DNA of 64,000 nt from Candidatus Synoicihabitans palmerolidicus. GTDB lineage: Bacteria; Verrucomicrobiota; Verrucomicrobiia; Opitutales; Opitutaceae. This document shows positions 10,327-20,973 of this stretch, piece after piece. The stretch is from assembly GCA_020809425.1 (NCBI GenBank), contig JAGGDC010000001.1, positions 992,001 to 1,056,000 on the forward strand, written 5' to 3'. The notes below the pieces were generated by a model, which saw only the letters and a program-made list of their open reading frames with translations, did not search any database and was not told the origin of the DNA. A program made the translations under genes and the position numbers. Numbering within the stretch: the first letter of the stretch is position 1; each line of letters opens with the position of its first letter.

Positions 10327-10336
10327 AGCCGCTTGA
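9340..10336 (+). pseudogene. IS30-family transposase interrupted by in-frame TAA
   Basis: RRITAKEREASHAGLAQGKSGAQLAAALGRDASVVNREITRNGG...VPGHWEADLVMGAGNRTAILVITERVSRYVMI...[50 protein letters not shown]. TAA at 10061-10063 where IS30 members have Glu. Confidence 0.85.
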
Positions 10337-10400
10337 CGCCGCCCTTTGACCATGATGACGGAAATTAACTGCGAATTAGCTGTAATCAGCAAGGGGGATT

Positions 10401-12437
10401 TCACCATCCCGTGCTGCGCTTGATGCGGAGGGCTTCGTAGAGGTCGAGGGAGAGTTCCTGGATGAAGCGCGAGGGGGTGTTCATCATGCCATTCGGGCCG
10501 GGGCGGGATGCGATCCGGGGGTAGCAGAGATAGAGTTCGTTTTTGGCGCGGGTGACCGCGACGTAGAACAGGCGGCGCTCTTCCTCCACGTCACCGGCTT
10601 CGATGGAGCGGCGGCCGGGGAAGGAACCGTCGGCGCAGCCGATCACGAAGACGACGTCGTATTCGAGGCCTTTGGCCTGGTGGACGGTGGTGAGTTTGAT
10701 GGCTTCTTGGTCGGCCTCGACGGAGCGGTCGGTGGTCTCGCCGTTGAGGAGTACGATTTGGGCGAGCAGATCCTGCATCTCGGTGAAGCGGGCGGCGAAA
10801 CCGGACATGGCGGTGAGTTCGTCGATGCGGTCCATGTAGTCGGCGTAGGCGCCTTTGAGGTAGTCGCCATACCAGCCGTCCATGGAGACCTCGACGGTGA
10901 CTTGGGGGGTATCGTCGCGCATGGCGTTGGTGGTTTGGCGGAGGGAGACGCAGAAGGATGGCCACTCGTCTTTGGCGCCTTTGGGGACGCGGCTGATAAC
11001 GTCGTCGGAGATGAGGGCGTCGACGATGTCTATTTGCATGAGGCGGGCGTGCTCGAAGGCCGTCTGGTAGATTTTAAGGGCGCTCTTTTCGCCGACCTTG
11101 GGCAGGAGGCAGGCGATGCGTTGCCAGGCGGATTCGTCGGTGGGGTTGTAGATGAAGCGCAGGATGCCGACGAGGTCGCGGACGTGTTGGCGTTCGAAGA
11201 ATTTGACGCCGGAAGTGATGTGGTAGGGGACGCCGGAGCGGGAGAAGGTGAGCTGGGTCTCGAGGGCGACGAAGTGGGAGCGGTAGAGGACGGCGATTTC
11301 GTTGGGCGAGACCCCTTCGTCTTCGACGAGGGAGCGGATGCGTTTAACGAGGAATTCGGCCTGTTCGCGATCGTCCATGGTTTGGACGACGTAGGGTTTT
11401 TTGGAATTGGCGCGGGCGGCGCGCAGCTCTTTGTCGAAGTGGCGACCGGCGGGTTGGGCTTCGAGGACGCCGTTGGCGAGGTTGAGGATCTGGGGCGTCG
11501 AGCGGTAGTTGGTCTCGATGCGATGGAGGGCGGTCTCGGGGTGACGGTCCGAGAATGTCATGATGTTGGCGAAGTCGGCTCCGCGCCAGGAGTAGATGCA
11601 CTGGGCGTCGTCGCCCACGGCCATGATGCGGTGGTGGGGGGCGAGGGCGTCGATGATCTGGGACTGGATGGTGTTGGTGTCCTGATACTCGTCGACGAGC
11701 AGGTGGCGGAAGCGTTGGCCGAAGTAGTCGGCGACCTTGGGGTCTTCCAGGAGGAGTTTGAGCCAGAGCTCGAGGAGGTCATCGTAGTCGACGACGTTTT
11801 GGGCGCGTTTGGCCTCGGCGTAGATCTTGGCTAACGTGGGGAGGGCGACGGCGATGTCGTTGTATTGGGGGAAGTGTTCGGAGACGGTTTCGGCGAGGGA
11901 TTTTTGGGTATTGCGCGAGAGGGAGATGACGTTGAAGAGGGGGCCCGGGCGGGGGTTGGTTTTGTCTTTGAAGAACAGCTTGTCGTCGGCCTCGACGGTG
12001 CGCTTGAGCAGGTTCTCGGATTCGGAGGCGTCGAGGATGGTGAAGTTTTTCGGCAGTTTGAGGACGTCGGAATCACCGAACATGCGAAGGGAACGGTTGC
12101 CAAGGGAGTGGAAAGTGCCGCCCCATAAGCGGCCGGATTCGGCGCCGGTGAGCTTGGCGACCCGGTGCAGCATTTCCTTGGACGCCTTGTTGGTGAAGGT
12201 GAGCAACATGATCTCGCCGGGAGGCACGCCTTGGTGGAGCAGCCAGGCGACGCGGTAGGTGAGAGTGCGGGTTTTGCCGGCGCCGGCGCCGGCGAGGACC
12301 AGCAGAGGGCCGGGCGGGGCGGTGACGGCGGCGTATTGCTCGTCGTTGAGAGTCTGACGGAAGTCGATGGGCGGATACCCCCGGGCTTGGCGGCCGTAGG
12401 GCTGGGCGTCGTCGTCGCGATCGAGAATAAAATCCAT
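10401..12437 (-). CDS. UvrD/Rep/PcrA-family ATP-dependent DNA helicase
   Basis: LNDEQYAAVTAPPGPLLVLAGAGAGKTRTLTYRVAWLL, DEYQDTNTIQ, VGDDAQCIYSWRGADFANI, TVHQAKGLEYDVVFVIG. Confidence 0.95.
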   Translation of the reverse strand: MDFILDRDDDAQPYGRQARGYPPIDFRQTLNDEQYAAVTAPPGPLLVLAGAGAGKTRTLTYRVAWLLHQGVPPGEIMLLTFTNKASKEMLHRVAKLTGAESGRLWGGTFHSLGNRSLRMFGDSDVLKLPKNFTILDASESENLLKRTVEADDKLFFKDKTNPRPGPLFNVISLSRNTQKSLAETVSEHFPQYNDIAVALPTLAKIYAEAKRAQNVVDYDDLLELWLKLLLEDPKVADYFGQRFRHLLVDEYQDTNTIQSQIIDALAPHHRIMAVGDDAQCIYSWRGADFANIMTFSDRHPETALHRIETNYRSTPQILNLANGVLEAQPAGRHFDKELRAARANSKKPYVVQTMDDREQAEFLVKRIRSLVEDEGVSPNEIAVLYRSHFVALETQLTFSRSGVPYHITSGVKFFERQHVRDLVGILRFIYNPTDESAWQRIACLLPKVGEKSALKIYQTAFEHARLMQIDIVDALISDDVISRVPKGAKDEWPSFCVSLRQTTNAMRDDTPQVTVEVSMDGWYGDYLKGAYADYMDRIDELTAMSGFAARFTEMQDLLAQIVLLNGETTDRSVEADQEAIKLTTVHQAKGLEYDVVFVIGCADGSFPGRRSIEAGDVEEERRLFYVAVTRAKNELYLCYPRIASRPGPNGMMNTPSRFIQELSLDLYEALRIKRSTGW

Positions 12438-12497
12438 GTAGCCTCGACGGTCTCGGATTCGGGCCGGGAGGCAAAGCCGAAAGCGGGGGGATTCGAG

Positions 12498-13222
12498 TCA
12501 GAGGCTGACTTCGATCCGCAGGGTCGACCAGGTGGCGATCACGCCGGCGGAGTCCTGGAACTGGCGGGAGTAGTCTCGCAGCACGTTTTTAATAGCCCCG
12601 AAGGACAAGGTGCGCTGAGGCAGGGCGACCCCGGTATCGTGCAGGCGCCGTAGGAGGGCTTGAGCCGACGGGTATACGTAGCGTCGGGAAAGAGATTCGT
12701 GGCGCAGCACTCGCAGCCCGGCCGTTTGGAAGGCGTTGACCCATTGCGGGGCGTCCAGCCATTGAAACTGGTAGTCGGGCGGGACCAAGGATCCCAGCTC
12801 CGGCAGAGAGGGCCGGATGTAGATGTCGCAGAGCATGCGTCCGGTGGGGCGGAGTAGGGCGGGCCCATCGAGCGAGGACCACGGCCGGCGCGGGGGCCCA
12901 TTGGAGCATGCTGGACGAGGTGATGACATCCCAATCGGCCCGGAGGGGTGGACGGTGGATTCCAGGCGTCACATGGCGACCAATGGGCGGCGGGGCAGCT
13001 TTGGTGACCCTCGGCCACCATGGCGGGGACAATGTCGGTGGCCTCAACGTGATGGAAGTGCGGCACCAGATGTTGAGTCAGGTTTCCGGTGCCGGCCCCA
13101 AATTCGAGGCAGCGAGTTGGGCGAACCGTGGAGGGAAGCCACTCGGCGAGCCAGTCAGCGGAGTCGCGCTGGACGTGGGAGGCTTGGTGGTAGGTCGAGG
13201 ATTTACGATCGAATGCCAGCAT
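12498..13222 (-). pseudogene. BioC-like SAM-dependent methyltransferase, frameshifted
   Basis: CLEFGAGTGNLTQHLVPHFHHVEATDIVPAMVAEG; then in another frame TGRMLCDIYIRPSLPELGS...WVNAFQTAGLRVLRHES. Confidence 0.6.
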
Positions 13223-13231
13223 GGGTTTGAG

Positions 13232-13785
13232 TCAGGAACGGGCGGAACGAATGTGGGCGGCGACCTGAGGCAGGAGGAGGCGGAAATCGTGGTTGCAGGA
13301 CGGAAGCGTAGTGAGGTGAGGGACTTGTTGTTTCGCGACGACTGAATCGACCAAGGAATCTTCAGATCCGAGAAAAAGATGGGTCCGCTCGGCTGAATCC
13401 GGACGAAACCGCTGCTCCCCCCAGTGCGTTGAGCCCCCAGGCGAGATCCTCCACGGAATAGGGCAGATCCGGAAGGGCGAGGTCGCTGAGGCCAACCAAG
13501 CGCAGGTAGAGTTTTAGCGCGGTCGCCGGAGTCTGATCGAATCGGGAACGGACGGCCAAGTGCGAGCGGGAAGAGGTCGTGCCGCCAAGACCGGCTTCGG
13601 CGTCGAAGACCAGAATGGGGGCGAAGGCGATACGAGTGGGAGGATGCGCGGCGGGAGCGGCGGCGAGCAACAGGAGTGCGCCCAGTGAGTAACCGGCGAC
13701 AATATCGTAGCCCGGCTGGCACGCGTGGTGAAGTGCCTGGACGTGAGGTGGGAAAACGACATGAGAGTCGTGGGGTCAGCAAGTT
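13232..13785 (-). pseudogene. Alpha/beta hydrolase (BioH-like), frameshifted
   Basis: Overlapping frames give GYDIVAGYSLGALLLLAAAP (nucleophile elbow GYSLG) and FLGSEDSLVDSVVAKQQVPHLTTLPSCNHDFRLLLPQ (C-terminal His region). Adjacent to the BioC-like gene. Confidence 0.5.
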
Positions 13786-13882
13786 GAGGCGACAGCCTGC
13801 ACGGCGGAGGGCGGAATGCCCCAGCCGCTAATCCACGCCCATCGGAGCGGGGAAGCGGTGGCTAATGGGAAAACGAGACGGG

Positions 13883-14572
13883 TCACGCGATGAATTTACG
13901 GAAGGAGTCGGGCAGGACGTTGTTTCTGAACAGAAGCCGGTAAGCTAGCGACCAACGAGGAGCGGGATGAACCGAGCCTGTTTGCAGCCAGGTGAACAGA
14001 CTAAAATACCGGCAGGTATGGAGGAACATGTAGTGCCCGTCGGTGGCCCACTTTTTGACCGGCACTCCGCTATGAATGGAGAGCGCGCGGAATTTTGGTT
14101 CATCGGGGTAGAACGCGACGGAGCGGGGCAATTTGAGTTCGTTCCACAGGTGGATGTCGGCAGTGGTGAACTTTGGTTTTCCGAGATCGACTTTGATGAG
14201 CAAGTTGTCCCAGTCGATCAGGGGCACACGACGCTGGATTCGTCGCACGAACTCGGTTTCCGAATCATAGTGCTTACCGTAGAGACGCGCGTAGGGCGTT
14301 TGGATAATCGGATAACCGCGTTCTTCGCGGGAAACGCTCAAAACTTCGAATGCATGGGGTTCCCGGATACGTTGCAGGAAAGGGATGAACTCAGGGGCGG
14401 TGAACCCCATGCCGACGCAAGGAGAGCGGCAGCGAACCCCGAGTTCGGAGTAGAGTCTACCGGCCCAACAGTCGTCGCTGATGATTGACACTCCGGCGCG
14501 TGAGATTCGCTGGGCGGTGTAGTTTCGAAGCCATTGGCGGCGGAGGGAATATAGCGAAGGGAGCGCAGGCAA
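13883..14572 (-). CDS. DUF1919-type protein (polysaccharide-associated)
   Basis: GVSIISDDCWAGRLYSELGVRCRSPCVGMGFTAPEFIPFLQ motif. Confidence 0.6.
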   Translation of the reverse strand: MPALPSLYSLRRQWLRNYTAQRISRAGVSIISDDCWAGRLYSELGVRCRSPCVGMGFTAPEFIPFLQRIREPHAFEVLSVSREERGYPIIQTPYARLYGKHYDSETEFVRRIQRRVPLIDWDNLLIKVDLGKPKFTTADIHLWNELKLPRSVAFYPDEPKFRALSIHSGVPVKKWATDGHYMFLHTCRYFSLFTWLQTGSVHPAPRWSLAYRLLFRNNVLPDSFRKFIA

Positions 14573-14877
14573 ATCGAGGCGTTTGCATTAAGTTTGGGCC
14601 GTGGAGGGGGGGAATCAATTGTCCGCGAGAGTTCTCCGGTGGGCGGGCAACGCGCAAGCGGGGATCCCAGGAAGGAGATGAAAACCACGGCTGGCGTATC
14701 AGAGAATTGGTGACCAGAGGGGGGCTGATGGGAGTCGGAACGAGTCGTGTAGCCCCCCCTCGGTATGGTCCGACCCTCGTCGACGGTCAGGAGCCACTGC
14801 GCAACCAAAGCGAAACGCCCGGAAGTCGCGGGACCGCCGGGCGTGCTGGTAGATTGCGAATCGAAAACGAATTCAGA

Positions 14878-17027
14878 TCAGAACACGGTAAAGGCGACAT
14901 TCACCCCGGCGGGGACGATGGAGACCATGCTTATGAGTTTGATGAGGATGTTGAGACTGGGGCCAGCGGTGTCCTTAAATGGATCGCCCACGGTATCGCC
15001 GATGACAGCGGCTTTGTGCGCGGAGGACCCTTTGCCCCCGTGGTGGCCTTCCTCGATGTATTTTTTCGCGTTGTCCTAGGCACCGCCGGAGTTGGCCATA
15101 AAGACGGCCAGAACAAAGCCGGTGGACAAGCCGCCGCCGAGCAGGCCGAACGTACCCGGCACGCCGTAAATAATACCGACGGCGATGGGGGCGGCGACGG
15201 CGATGACGGACGGTAGCACCATTTCGCGTTGAGCACCGGCGGTGGAGATGGCGACGCAACGGGCGTAGTCGGGCTTATCCTCTCCCCGGAGAATACCGGG
15301 TATCTCGCGGAACTGGCGGCGCACTTCCTCGACCATACGACCGGCGGCGCGGCCGACCGCATTGATAGTGAGACCGCAGAACAGGAAGGCCATCATGGAG
15401 CCCAGGAACATGCCGAGGATGACCTTGGGGTTCATGAGGTTGACCTGAAAGTAATCCATGAACTGGGGCAGAGAGGCCAGGGCGGTGGAGATGACTTCAC
15501 CCGAGCGCAGGACGATCGAGTCCTGGTGATGGTGAAGCATGACGATCTTGAGCTCCTCGACGTAGGACGCGAGCAGTGCGAGGGCCGTGAGGGCGGCGGA
15601 GCCGATGGCGAAGCCCTTGCCGGTGGCGGCGGTGGTATTGCCCAACGAGGCGAGGGCGTCGAACCTCAGGCCCGAGCCCTGCCATCTCGGCATTGCCCCC
15701 TGCATTGTCGGCAATGGGACCGTAGGCGTCGGTGGCGAGGGTCAGCCCGAGGGTCGACAACATGCCGACGGCGGCGATGCCGATACCATAGAGCCCCATG
15801 GGAATCGATTCCGGCGTAAAACTCCATGATCCGGTGGCAAGGCAGTAGGCGATGGTGGTGCCGATGACGATGGCCAGGACCGGGATGACGGTGCTCATCA
15901 TGCCGACTCCGAGACCGGAGATGATGACGGTGGCGGGTCCGGTCTCAGCTTGAGCGCCGATACTTTGAGTCGGTTTGTATTCCTGAGACGTATAGTATTC
16001 GGTGGCCTTGCCGATCACGATCCCGGTGATGAGCCCAACCACGATGGCTCCCAAAATACCCACGAAGTTGGGAAGCTCCAAGGCCCGGAGGATGAGGAAG
16101 GATGCGACGAAGATGAGGTTGACCCCTCGGCCCAGCGCGTTGAGCAGGTCGCGTTGGGAGGCACCGCGTGTTACGCGTACGGCGAAGATCCCGATAATGG
16201 AAAGCAGGGTGCCGACGGCCGCGACCAACATAGGCGCGATCACCGCTTTGTAGGCGACCTCGGGGTCGGATTGGGTGGCCAGAATGGACCCCACGTAGGA
16301 TTCGTAGAGATCGGCCCCCATGCCGGCGACATCGCCCACGTTGTCGCTCACATTGTCGGCGATCGTGGCGGGGTTGCGCGGATCGTCCTCGGGGATGCCC
16401 GCCTCGACTTTGCCAACCAAGTCGGCACCCACGTTGGCGGCCTTGGTGAAGATGCCCCCACCCACGCGGGCGAAGAGGGCTTGGAGGGACGCACCCATCC
16501 CAAAGGTCAGCATGGTGGTGGTGATGAGCAGCTTGTGGGGCGGATCGGCGTCGGTGACGTATTTGGTCAGGACGAGGAACCAGACCGAGATATCGAGCAG
16601 GGCGAGGCCGACGACCACGAGGCCCCTGACGGCCCCGCTACGAAAAGCGAGACGCAGTCTGGCGTCGAGAGACTGGCTGGCGGCATGGGCGACCCGCGAC
16701 GATGCGTGGGGCGCGGTTTTCATGCCAAAAAAACCGGCGAGGCCGGAAAAGAGACCGCCGGTGAGAAAGGCAAAGGGAACCCAGTGATTCTGCAGATTCA
16801 GACCGTAGGCGAGCCAGGCGAAGACCAAGGTGAGTCCCAGGAAGAAGCAGCCCACGAATTTGTATTGTTGTTTCAATACGCCATGGCGCCGGCACGCACG
16901 TGGCCGGCGATCTCCGCCATCAGCGGGGTGCCCTCCGGCGCCGCTTTCATGCGGCGATAAAACCACGCGGCGAAGACGAGCGCGCACGCGGAAGCTATCG
17001 GAACTAACCAGAACAGGGGGGAGTGCA
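14878..17027 (-). pseudogene. hppA: Membrane-bound (K+-dependent type) pyrophosphatase, three lesions
   Basis: MHSPLFWLVPIASACALVFAAWFYRRMKAAPEGTPLMAEIAGHVRAGAMAY*; KQQYKFVGCF...; [130 protein letters not shown]. Frame breaks near 16874 and about 15690; TAG at 15076-15078. Confidence 0.9.
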
Positions 17028-17064
17028 TGGAGATGACGGGTTGATCTATGACCGATGGGCAGAA

Positions 17065-17844
17065 TCAGGCGCCCCAAGTCGACAGTGCGGAGCGCCACCA
17101 TGGGTATTGGGTGGTCTCGAGGGTTTGCCGGTCGGGGAAGGGGAAAAAACGGAAGCCGTCGCCCGCCTGCGCGACGTAGAAGCCTCGATGGATGGTGCGG
17201 TAGAGGACCTCCTGATGGAGGAAGCGGATAACGGTTTTGGTGGGCTTGCCGGATTTGGTGCGCAGTTCGCGCAGGCAGTTGCGCAAGTGCTCAATTTTTG
17301 GATACGGAAGATTTTTTCCCCCATCGGCCTCGGAGTCGTCGGCGAGGCGGGCGAGTTCCAGTTCGGCGAAAACCAGAGTAGGCACGGAGACCCGTTCCTC
17401 GAGTTTGGTGATTGGGCGAGCGAAGGCGAGAGGATCGAGGGTGCTGACCACGCGAGGCGTGAGGGGGGGGAATTCCTGGTAGAGATGAAACCGAGGACCC
17501 GATTCGATGAAGTAGTCGGCAGGCTTGAGTTCGAGCACCATGCCACTCTCGGTCACCAAGTAGAGGGCTTCCAGAGCTTCGACCGGAGTGTTTTCCAGAA
17601 CGCGGTAGATGGACAGGTAGGCGGAGTGGCGCGGGTGGTGGGTATCGTCCCGTTCGAGATCGGGATCGACGGCGAGTTCCTGCAGACGTTGCTGGGCGTA
17701 GGACTCGTTGAGACGGAAAAACATCGCCTGGCCACGAGACCGTTTGCGAGATCCGGTGGCGAGATAAGCCCCAAACGACGAGGGGTCCAAGTGCGAGGCC
17801 ACCAGCGCCTCGGATAACAGCGAGAGATAGAGGTAGGGTTTCAT
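17065..17844 (-). CDS. Conserved hypothetical protein
   Basis: 260-aa open frame starting MKPYLYLSLLSEALVASHLDPSSFGAYLATGSRKRSRGQAMFF. Family not recognised. Confidence 0.6.
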   Translation of the reverse strand: MKPYLYLSLLSEALVASHLDPSSFGAYLATGSRKRSRGQAMFFRLNESYAQQRLQELAVDPDLERDDTHHPRHSAYLSIYRVLENTPVEALEALYLVTESGMVLELKPADYFIESGPRFHLYQEFPPLTPRVVSTLDPLAFARPITKLEERVSVPTLVFAELELARLADDSEADGGKNLPYPKIEHLRNCLRELRTKSGKPTKTVIRFLHQEVLYRTIHRGFYVAQAGDGFRFFPFPDRQTLETTQYPWWRSALSTWGA

Positions 17845-18019
17845 GACCGGACATGGCACGGACCGGAAAGAGTCCGGCAGGCCAGGTGCGCAGCCTAGAG
17901 AAATTCAGACACGGGGACTGCGCAGGGTTTGCGGAGTCATGAGCAGTGCTTGTGATATATGTTCAAAAGTTAAGATCATCTTATTTGATGATCTCACTTT
18001 CGCGCGATGCCGGCCCAGT

Positions 18020-19255
18020 TTAGAGCACCACCAGATCGTTGCGGTGAACGACCTCCAGACGCTGTCGGTGAGGGAAGAGCGGTTTTAACTCATCGGAGCT
18101 GAGGCCCGTGATTTTGGGGACATCTTCGTTGGAAAACCGGCACTTGCCGCGAGCGATAGCCACTCCGTCGGGGCCGGCAATATTGACGATGTCGCCGGCG
18201 GCGAACGGCCCCGTCGAGCCGGTGACACCGACGGCGAGCAGGCTGCGGCCGCGGCTTTGCAGAGCGGTGACGGCCTTGGCATCGATCTCGATGCAACCCT
18301 GAGGCCGTTGGTAGTAGGTCAGCCAGTGTTTGCGGGCTTCGAGAGGGAGGCCACTGGGGACAAAAAAGGTGCCGGGGTTGCGACCGGAAAAGATATTGGT
18401 CAGCACGTTGTCCTCGGCCCCATTGGCAATGAAGACACCACAACCGGAGCGAATGGCGAGACGAGCGGCGGAGATTTTGGAGATCATACCGCCCACGGCA
18501 ATCGGGGCGGTGGTGCCGCTGGCCATGCCCTCGATTTCGGCGGTGATCCTTTGGACGACGGGCACGATCTCACCGGTCCCCTGCATGTCGATGAGGCCAG
18601 GAACGGTGGAAAGTATGACGAGGTAATCGGCGTGGAGCAGGCCGGCGACCATGGCGGAGAGGGTATCGTTGTCTCCCACTTGAATTTCGGCGGCGCTGAC
18701 CGTGTCATTTTCATTGATGACGGGGATGGTCCCGTAATCGATGAGGGCTTCGACCGAGGCTTTGACCGCTAGATGGCGGGATCGCGTGCGCAAATCCTCG
18801 TGGCTGAGAAGAATTTGGGCGACGGTGCCATGGTGGGGCTCAAAGCCCCGTTGCCAGGTCTGCATGAGCAAGCTCTGGCCGATCGCAGCGCAGGCTTGTT
18901 TTTGCGCGAGCAGATTAGGGCGTTGGTTGAGGCTCAGGCGGCCCATGCCGAGCCCCACGGCACCGGAAGACACTACAATGACCTCGGTGCCGGCGGCGCG
19001 CAGCACGGCCACCTGTTGGCAGACGGCAGCAATACGCCCGATATCGAGCTGGCCGATACCGGAGGTGAGTACGCCGGTTCCGAGTTTGACCACGACTCGT
19101 TTGGGAGGGTTGCGGTCGAGGCGGTGAATCAGGGAAGACACGGCGGAAAGGGGCCCGCGAATGGGGCGTTGGAGAGGAGCTGGGATGGGCGAAGGGAGCA
19201 GGAGGTCAGTTGACCTCGAGGAGCTCCTTTTCCTTGCTGGCGAGATGTTCGCCAA
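18020..19255 (-). CDS. proB: Glutamate 5-kinase
   Basis: VVKLGTGVLTSGIGQLD...VIVVSSGAVGLGM...FNVAQILLSH-like region...VINENDTVS...FGDND-like VGDNDTLSA; C-terminal PUA-like domain. True start may lie downstream because the ORF overlaps frr. Confidence 0.93.
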   Translation of the reverse strand: MANISPARKRSSSRSTDLLLPSPIPAPLQRPIRGPLSAVSSLIHRLDRNPPKRVVVKLGTGVLTSGIGQLDIGRIAAVCQQVAVLRAAGTEVIVVSSGAVGLGMGRLSLNQRPNLLAQKQACAAIGQSLLMQTWQRGFEPHHGTVAQILLSHEDLRTRSRHLAVKASVEALIDYGTIPVINENDTVSAAEIQVGDNDTLSAMVAGLLHADYLVILSTVPGLIDMQGTGEIVPVVQRITAEIEGMASGTTAPIAVGGMISKISAARLAIRSGCGVFIANGAEDNVLTNIFSGRNPGTFFVPSGLPLEARKHWLTYYQRPQGCIEIDAKAVTALQSRGRSLLAVGVTGSTGPFAAGDIVNIAGPDGVAIARGKCRFSNEDVPKITGLSSDELKPLFPHRQRLEVVHRNDLVVL

Positions 19256-19754
19256 CGGACGAAATGGCCTTATCGGTCAGGGCTTGGATTTCCTTTTCGA
19301 GACGCTTGGATTCGTCCTCGGGAAGTTTGGCCTTTTTTAGCGTGTCGAGCCCGTCGTGACGGGCCTTGCGCACGGCGACCTTGCCATTTTCGGCGTAGCG
19401 GTGGACGACTTTGACAAATTCCTGACGGCGTTCGCGGCTCATTTCGGGCAGGGGGACGCGCACCTTGGTGCCATCGATATTGGGATTGAGGCCGATATTG
19501 GCGATCTGGATGCCTTTGGCGACAGCCTGGAGCACACCTTTGTCCCAAGGTTGGATCACGATCATGCGGGAGTCCGGGGTGGAGATGGCGGCGCAGTCCT
19601 TAATGCGCATGTGGGAACCGTAGGCATCCACCATGATGTTTTCGACCATGGTGGGAGTGGCCTTACCGGTGTGAATGTTGGCAAACTCGTGGATCGTGTG
19701 GTCCAGAGCTTTTTGCATTTTGGCGTCGGTTTCGGAGACGATTGGGTGGGACAT
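19206..19754 (-). CDS. frr: Ribosome recycling factor
   Basis: 182 aa, MQKALDHTIHEFANIHTGKATPTMVENIMVDAYGS...IGLNPNIDGTKVRVPLPEMSRERRQEFVKVVHRYAENGKVAVRKARHD. Confidence 0.97.
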   Translation of the reverse strand: MSHPIVSETDAKMQKALDHTIHEFANIHTGKATPTMVENIMVDAYGSHMRIKDCAAISTPDSRMIVIQPWDKGVLQAVAKGIQIANIGLNPNIDGTKVRVPLPEMSRERRQEFVKVVHRYAENGKVAVRKARHDGLDTLKKAKLPEDESKRLEKEIQALTDKAISSVGEHLASKEKELLEVN

Positions 19755-19825
19755 GGAGGGTCGGAGTTGAAGTTCTAAGTTGACGTTGAAGTCTCCGTCG
19801 AGATGGCGCGAAGAGCAGGCGTTCC

Positions 19826-20563
19826 TCAGGAGTGTACGAGGGTGCCGATTTTTTCGCCTTGGACGGCCATGCGAATGGCGTGCGGATCGCTGAGGTCGAA
19901 AACGAGAATGGGGAGATCGTTGTCGAGGCAGAGGGAGAACGCGGTGGTATCCATGACGTTGAGACGTTGGCGCAGGGCGTCGATGAAGGTGAGTTGGTCG
20001 TATTTGACCGCGTCGTCGTGTTTTTTGGGATCCTTGTCGTAGATCCCGTCGACCTTGGTGGCCTTGAATATGATGTCGGCGCCGACTTCATTGGCGCGGA
20101 GAGCGGCGGTGGTATCGGTGGAGAAGTAGGGGTTGCCGGTACCGGCGACGAAGATGACGACACGGTGTTTCTCCAGATGCCGAACGGAGCGACGGAGGAT
20201 AAACGGTTCGGCGACCTGATCCATGGGGATGGCGGTTTGGACGCGGGTGCGGACGCCCTTTTTCTCCAGGCAATCCATGATGGCCAGGCCGTTGATGACG
20301 GTGGCGAGCATGCCCATGTAGTCGCCGGTGGTGCGGTCGACGCCCCGGGCTTCACCTTGGAGGCCCCGGAAGATGTTGCCTCCGCCGATCACGACGCAGA
20401 CCTCCACGCCCATTTCGTAAATTTCCTTCACCTGGTCGCAGATGCGGCTGAGCACCTCGGCGTCGAGAGGATCCGTGCCGGTGCCACGCAGGATTTCGCC
20501 ACTTAGTTTAAGGACGATACGTTTGTATTTGGGTGCAGAAGAATACGGCGCGGATTCGCTCAT
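19826..20563 (-). CDS. pyrH: UMP kinase
   Basis: [55 protein letters not shown]...; upstream of frr. Confidence 0.97.
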   Translation of the reverse strand: MSESAPYSSAPKYKRIVLKLSGEILRGTGTDPLDAEVLSRICDQVKEIYEMGVEVCVVIGGGNIFRGLQGEARGVDRTTGDYMGMLATVINGLAIMDCLEKKGVRTRVQTAIPMDQVAEPFILRRSVRHLEKHRVVIFVAGTGNPYFSTDTTAALRANEVGADIIFKATKVDGIYDKDPKKHDDAVKYDQLTFIDALRQRLNVMDTTAFSLCLDNDLPILVFDLSDPHAIRMAVQGEKIGTLVHS

Positions 20564-20768
20564 GAGGGCAGAGTGAACGAGCGGAGAAAACGTTCGTCAA
20601 CTGCGGGAGGTGAAAACGAACGAGGTCCGGGAGCAAGAATGCCTGGTTTGGCAGGAGGCAGCGCGGGCGGGGCAGGTCGTTGAGATCGGTGGTTTCCCCA
20701 CGTCCCTGAAGAGCGGGATTCCCTCGAACCGGGGGGGGGGCACCCCGGAATTTCAGCCAATCTGAGAT

Positions 20769-20842
20769 TGGCTGCCCGACCAGGGTTCGAACCTGGACTA
20801 GGTGAGTCAAAGTCACCGGTGCTGCCATTACACCATCGAGCA
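20769..20842 (-). tRNA. tRNA-Gln (anticodon TTG)
   Basis: Reverse complement TGCTCGATGGTGTAATGGCAGCACCGGTGACTTTGACTCACCTAGTCCAGGTTCGAACCCTGGTCGGGCAGCCA folds as a cloverleaf; anticodon loop CTTTGAC; CCA encoded. Confidence 0.92.
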
Positions 20843-20973
20843 TTGATGGGAGTCAAGCAGCCTGCAAGGTATTTGGGCTTCGTCAAGCGTGTGTTCGCGG
20901 TCAACGAGTGGTTTGAGAGGGCGGGGGGCTTTTTGGGCCTGACGAGGGCTTCCGAGGTAACTTCGCCCGGGGC

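Noticed and set aside
10680-11834. 384-aa plus ORF rich in Gly/Val/Glu/Asp
   Set aside because: Antisense of the UvrD-type helicase; low-complexity composition typical of mirror ORFs.
15950-16960. 336-aa plus ORF
   Set aside because: Antisense shadow of hppA with no recognisable domain.
17973-17994. AGATCATC-ttattt-GATGATCT hairpin downstream of proB
   Set aside because: Only 8 bp and AT-rich; may be a weak terminator but not strong enough to report as a feature.
20731-20740. Run of ten G between pyrH and tRNA-Gln as a phase-variable tract
   Set aside because: Not in a coding region or an evident promoter; homopolymer length is unreliable in this assembly.
20754-20774. CAGCCAATC-tga-GATTGGCTG hairpin beside tRNA-Gln
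   Set aside because: Overlaps the tRNA 3' CCA end; short stem with no T-run on the transcribed strand, so not called as a terminator.
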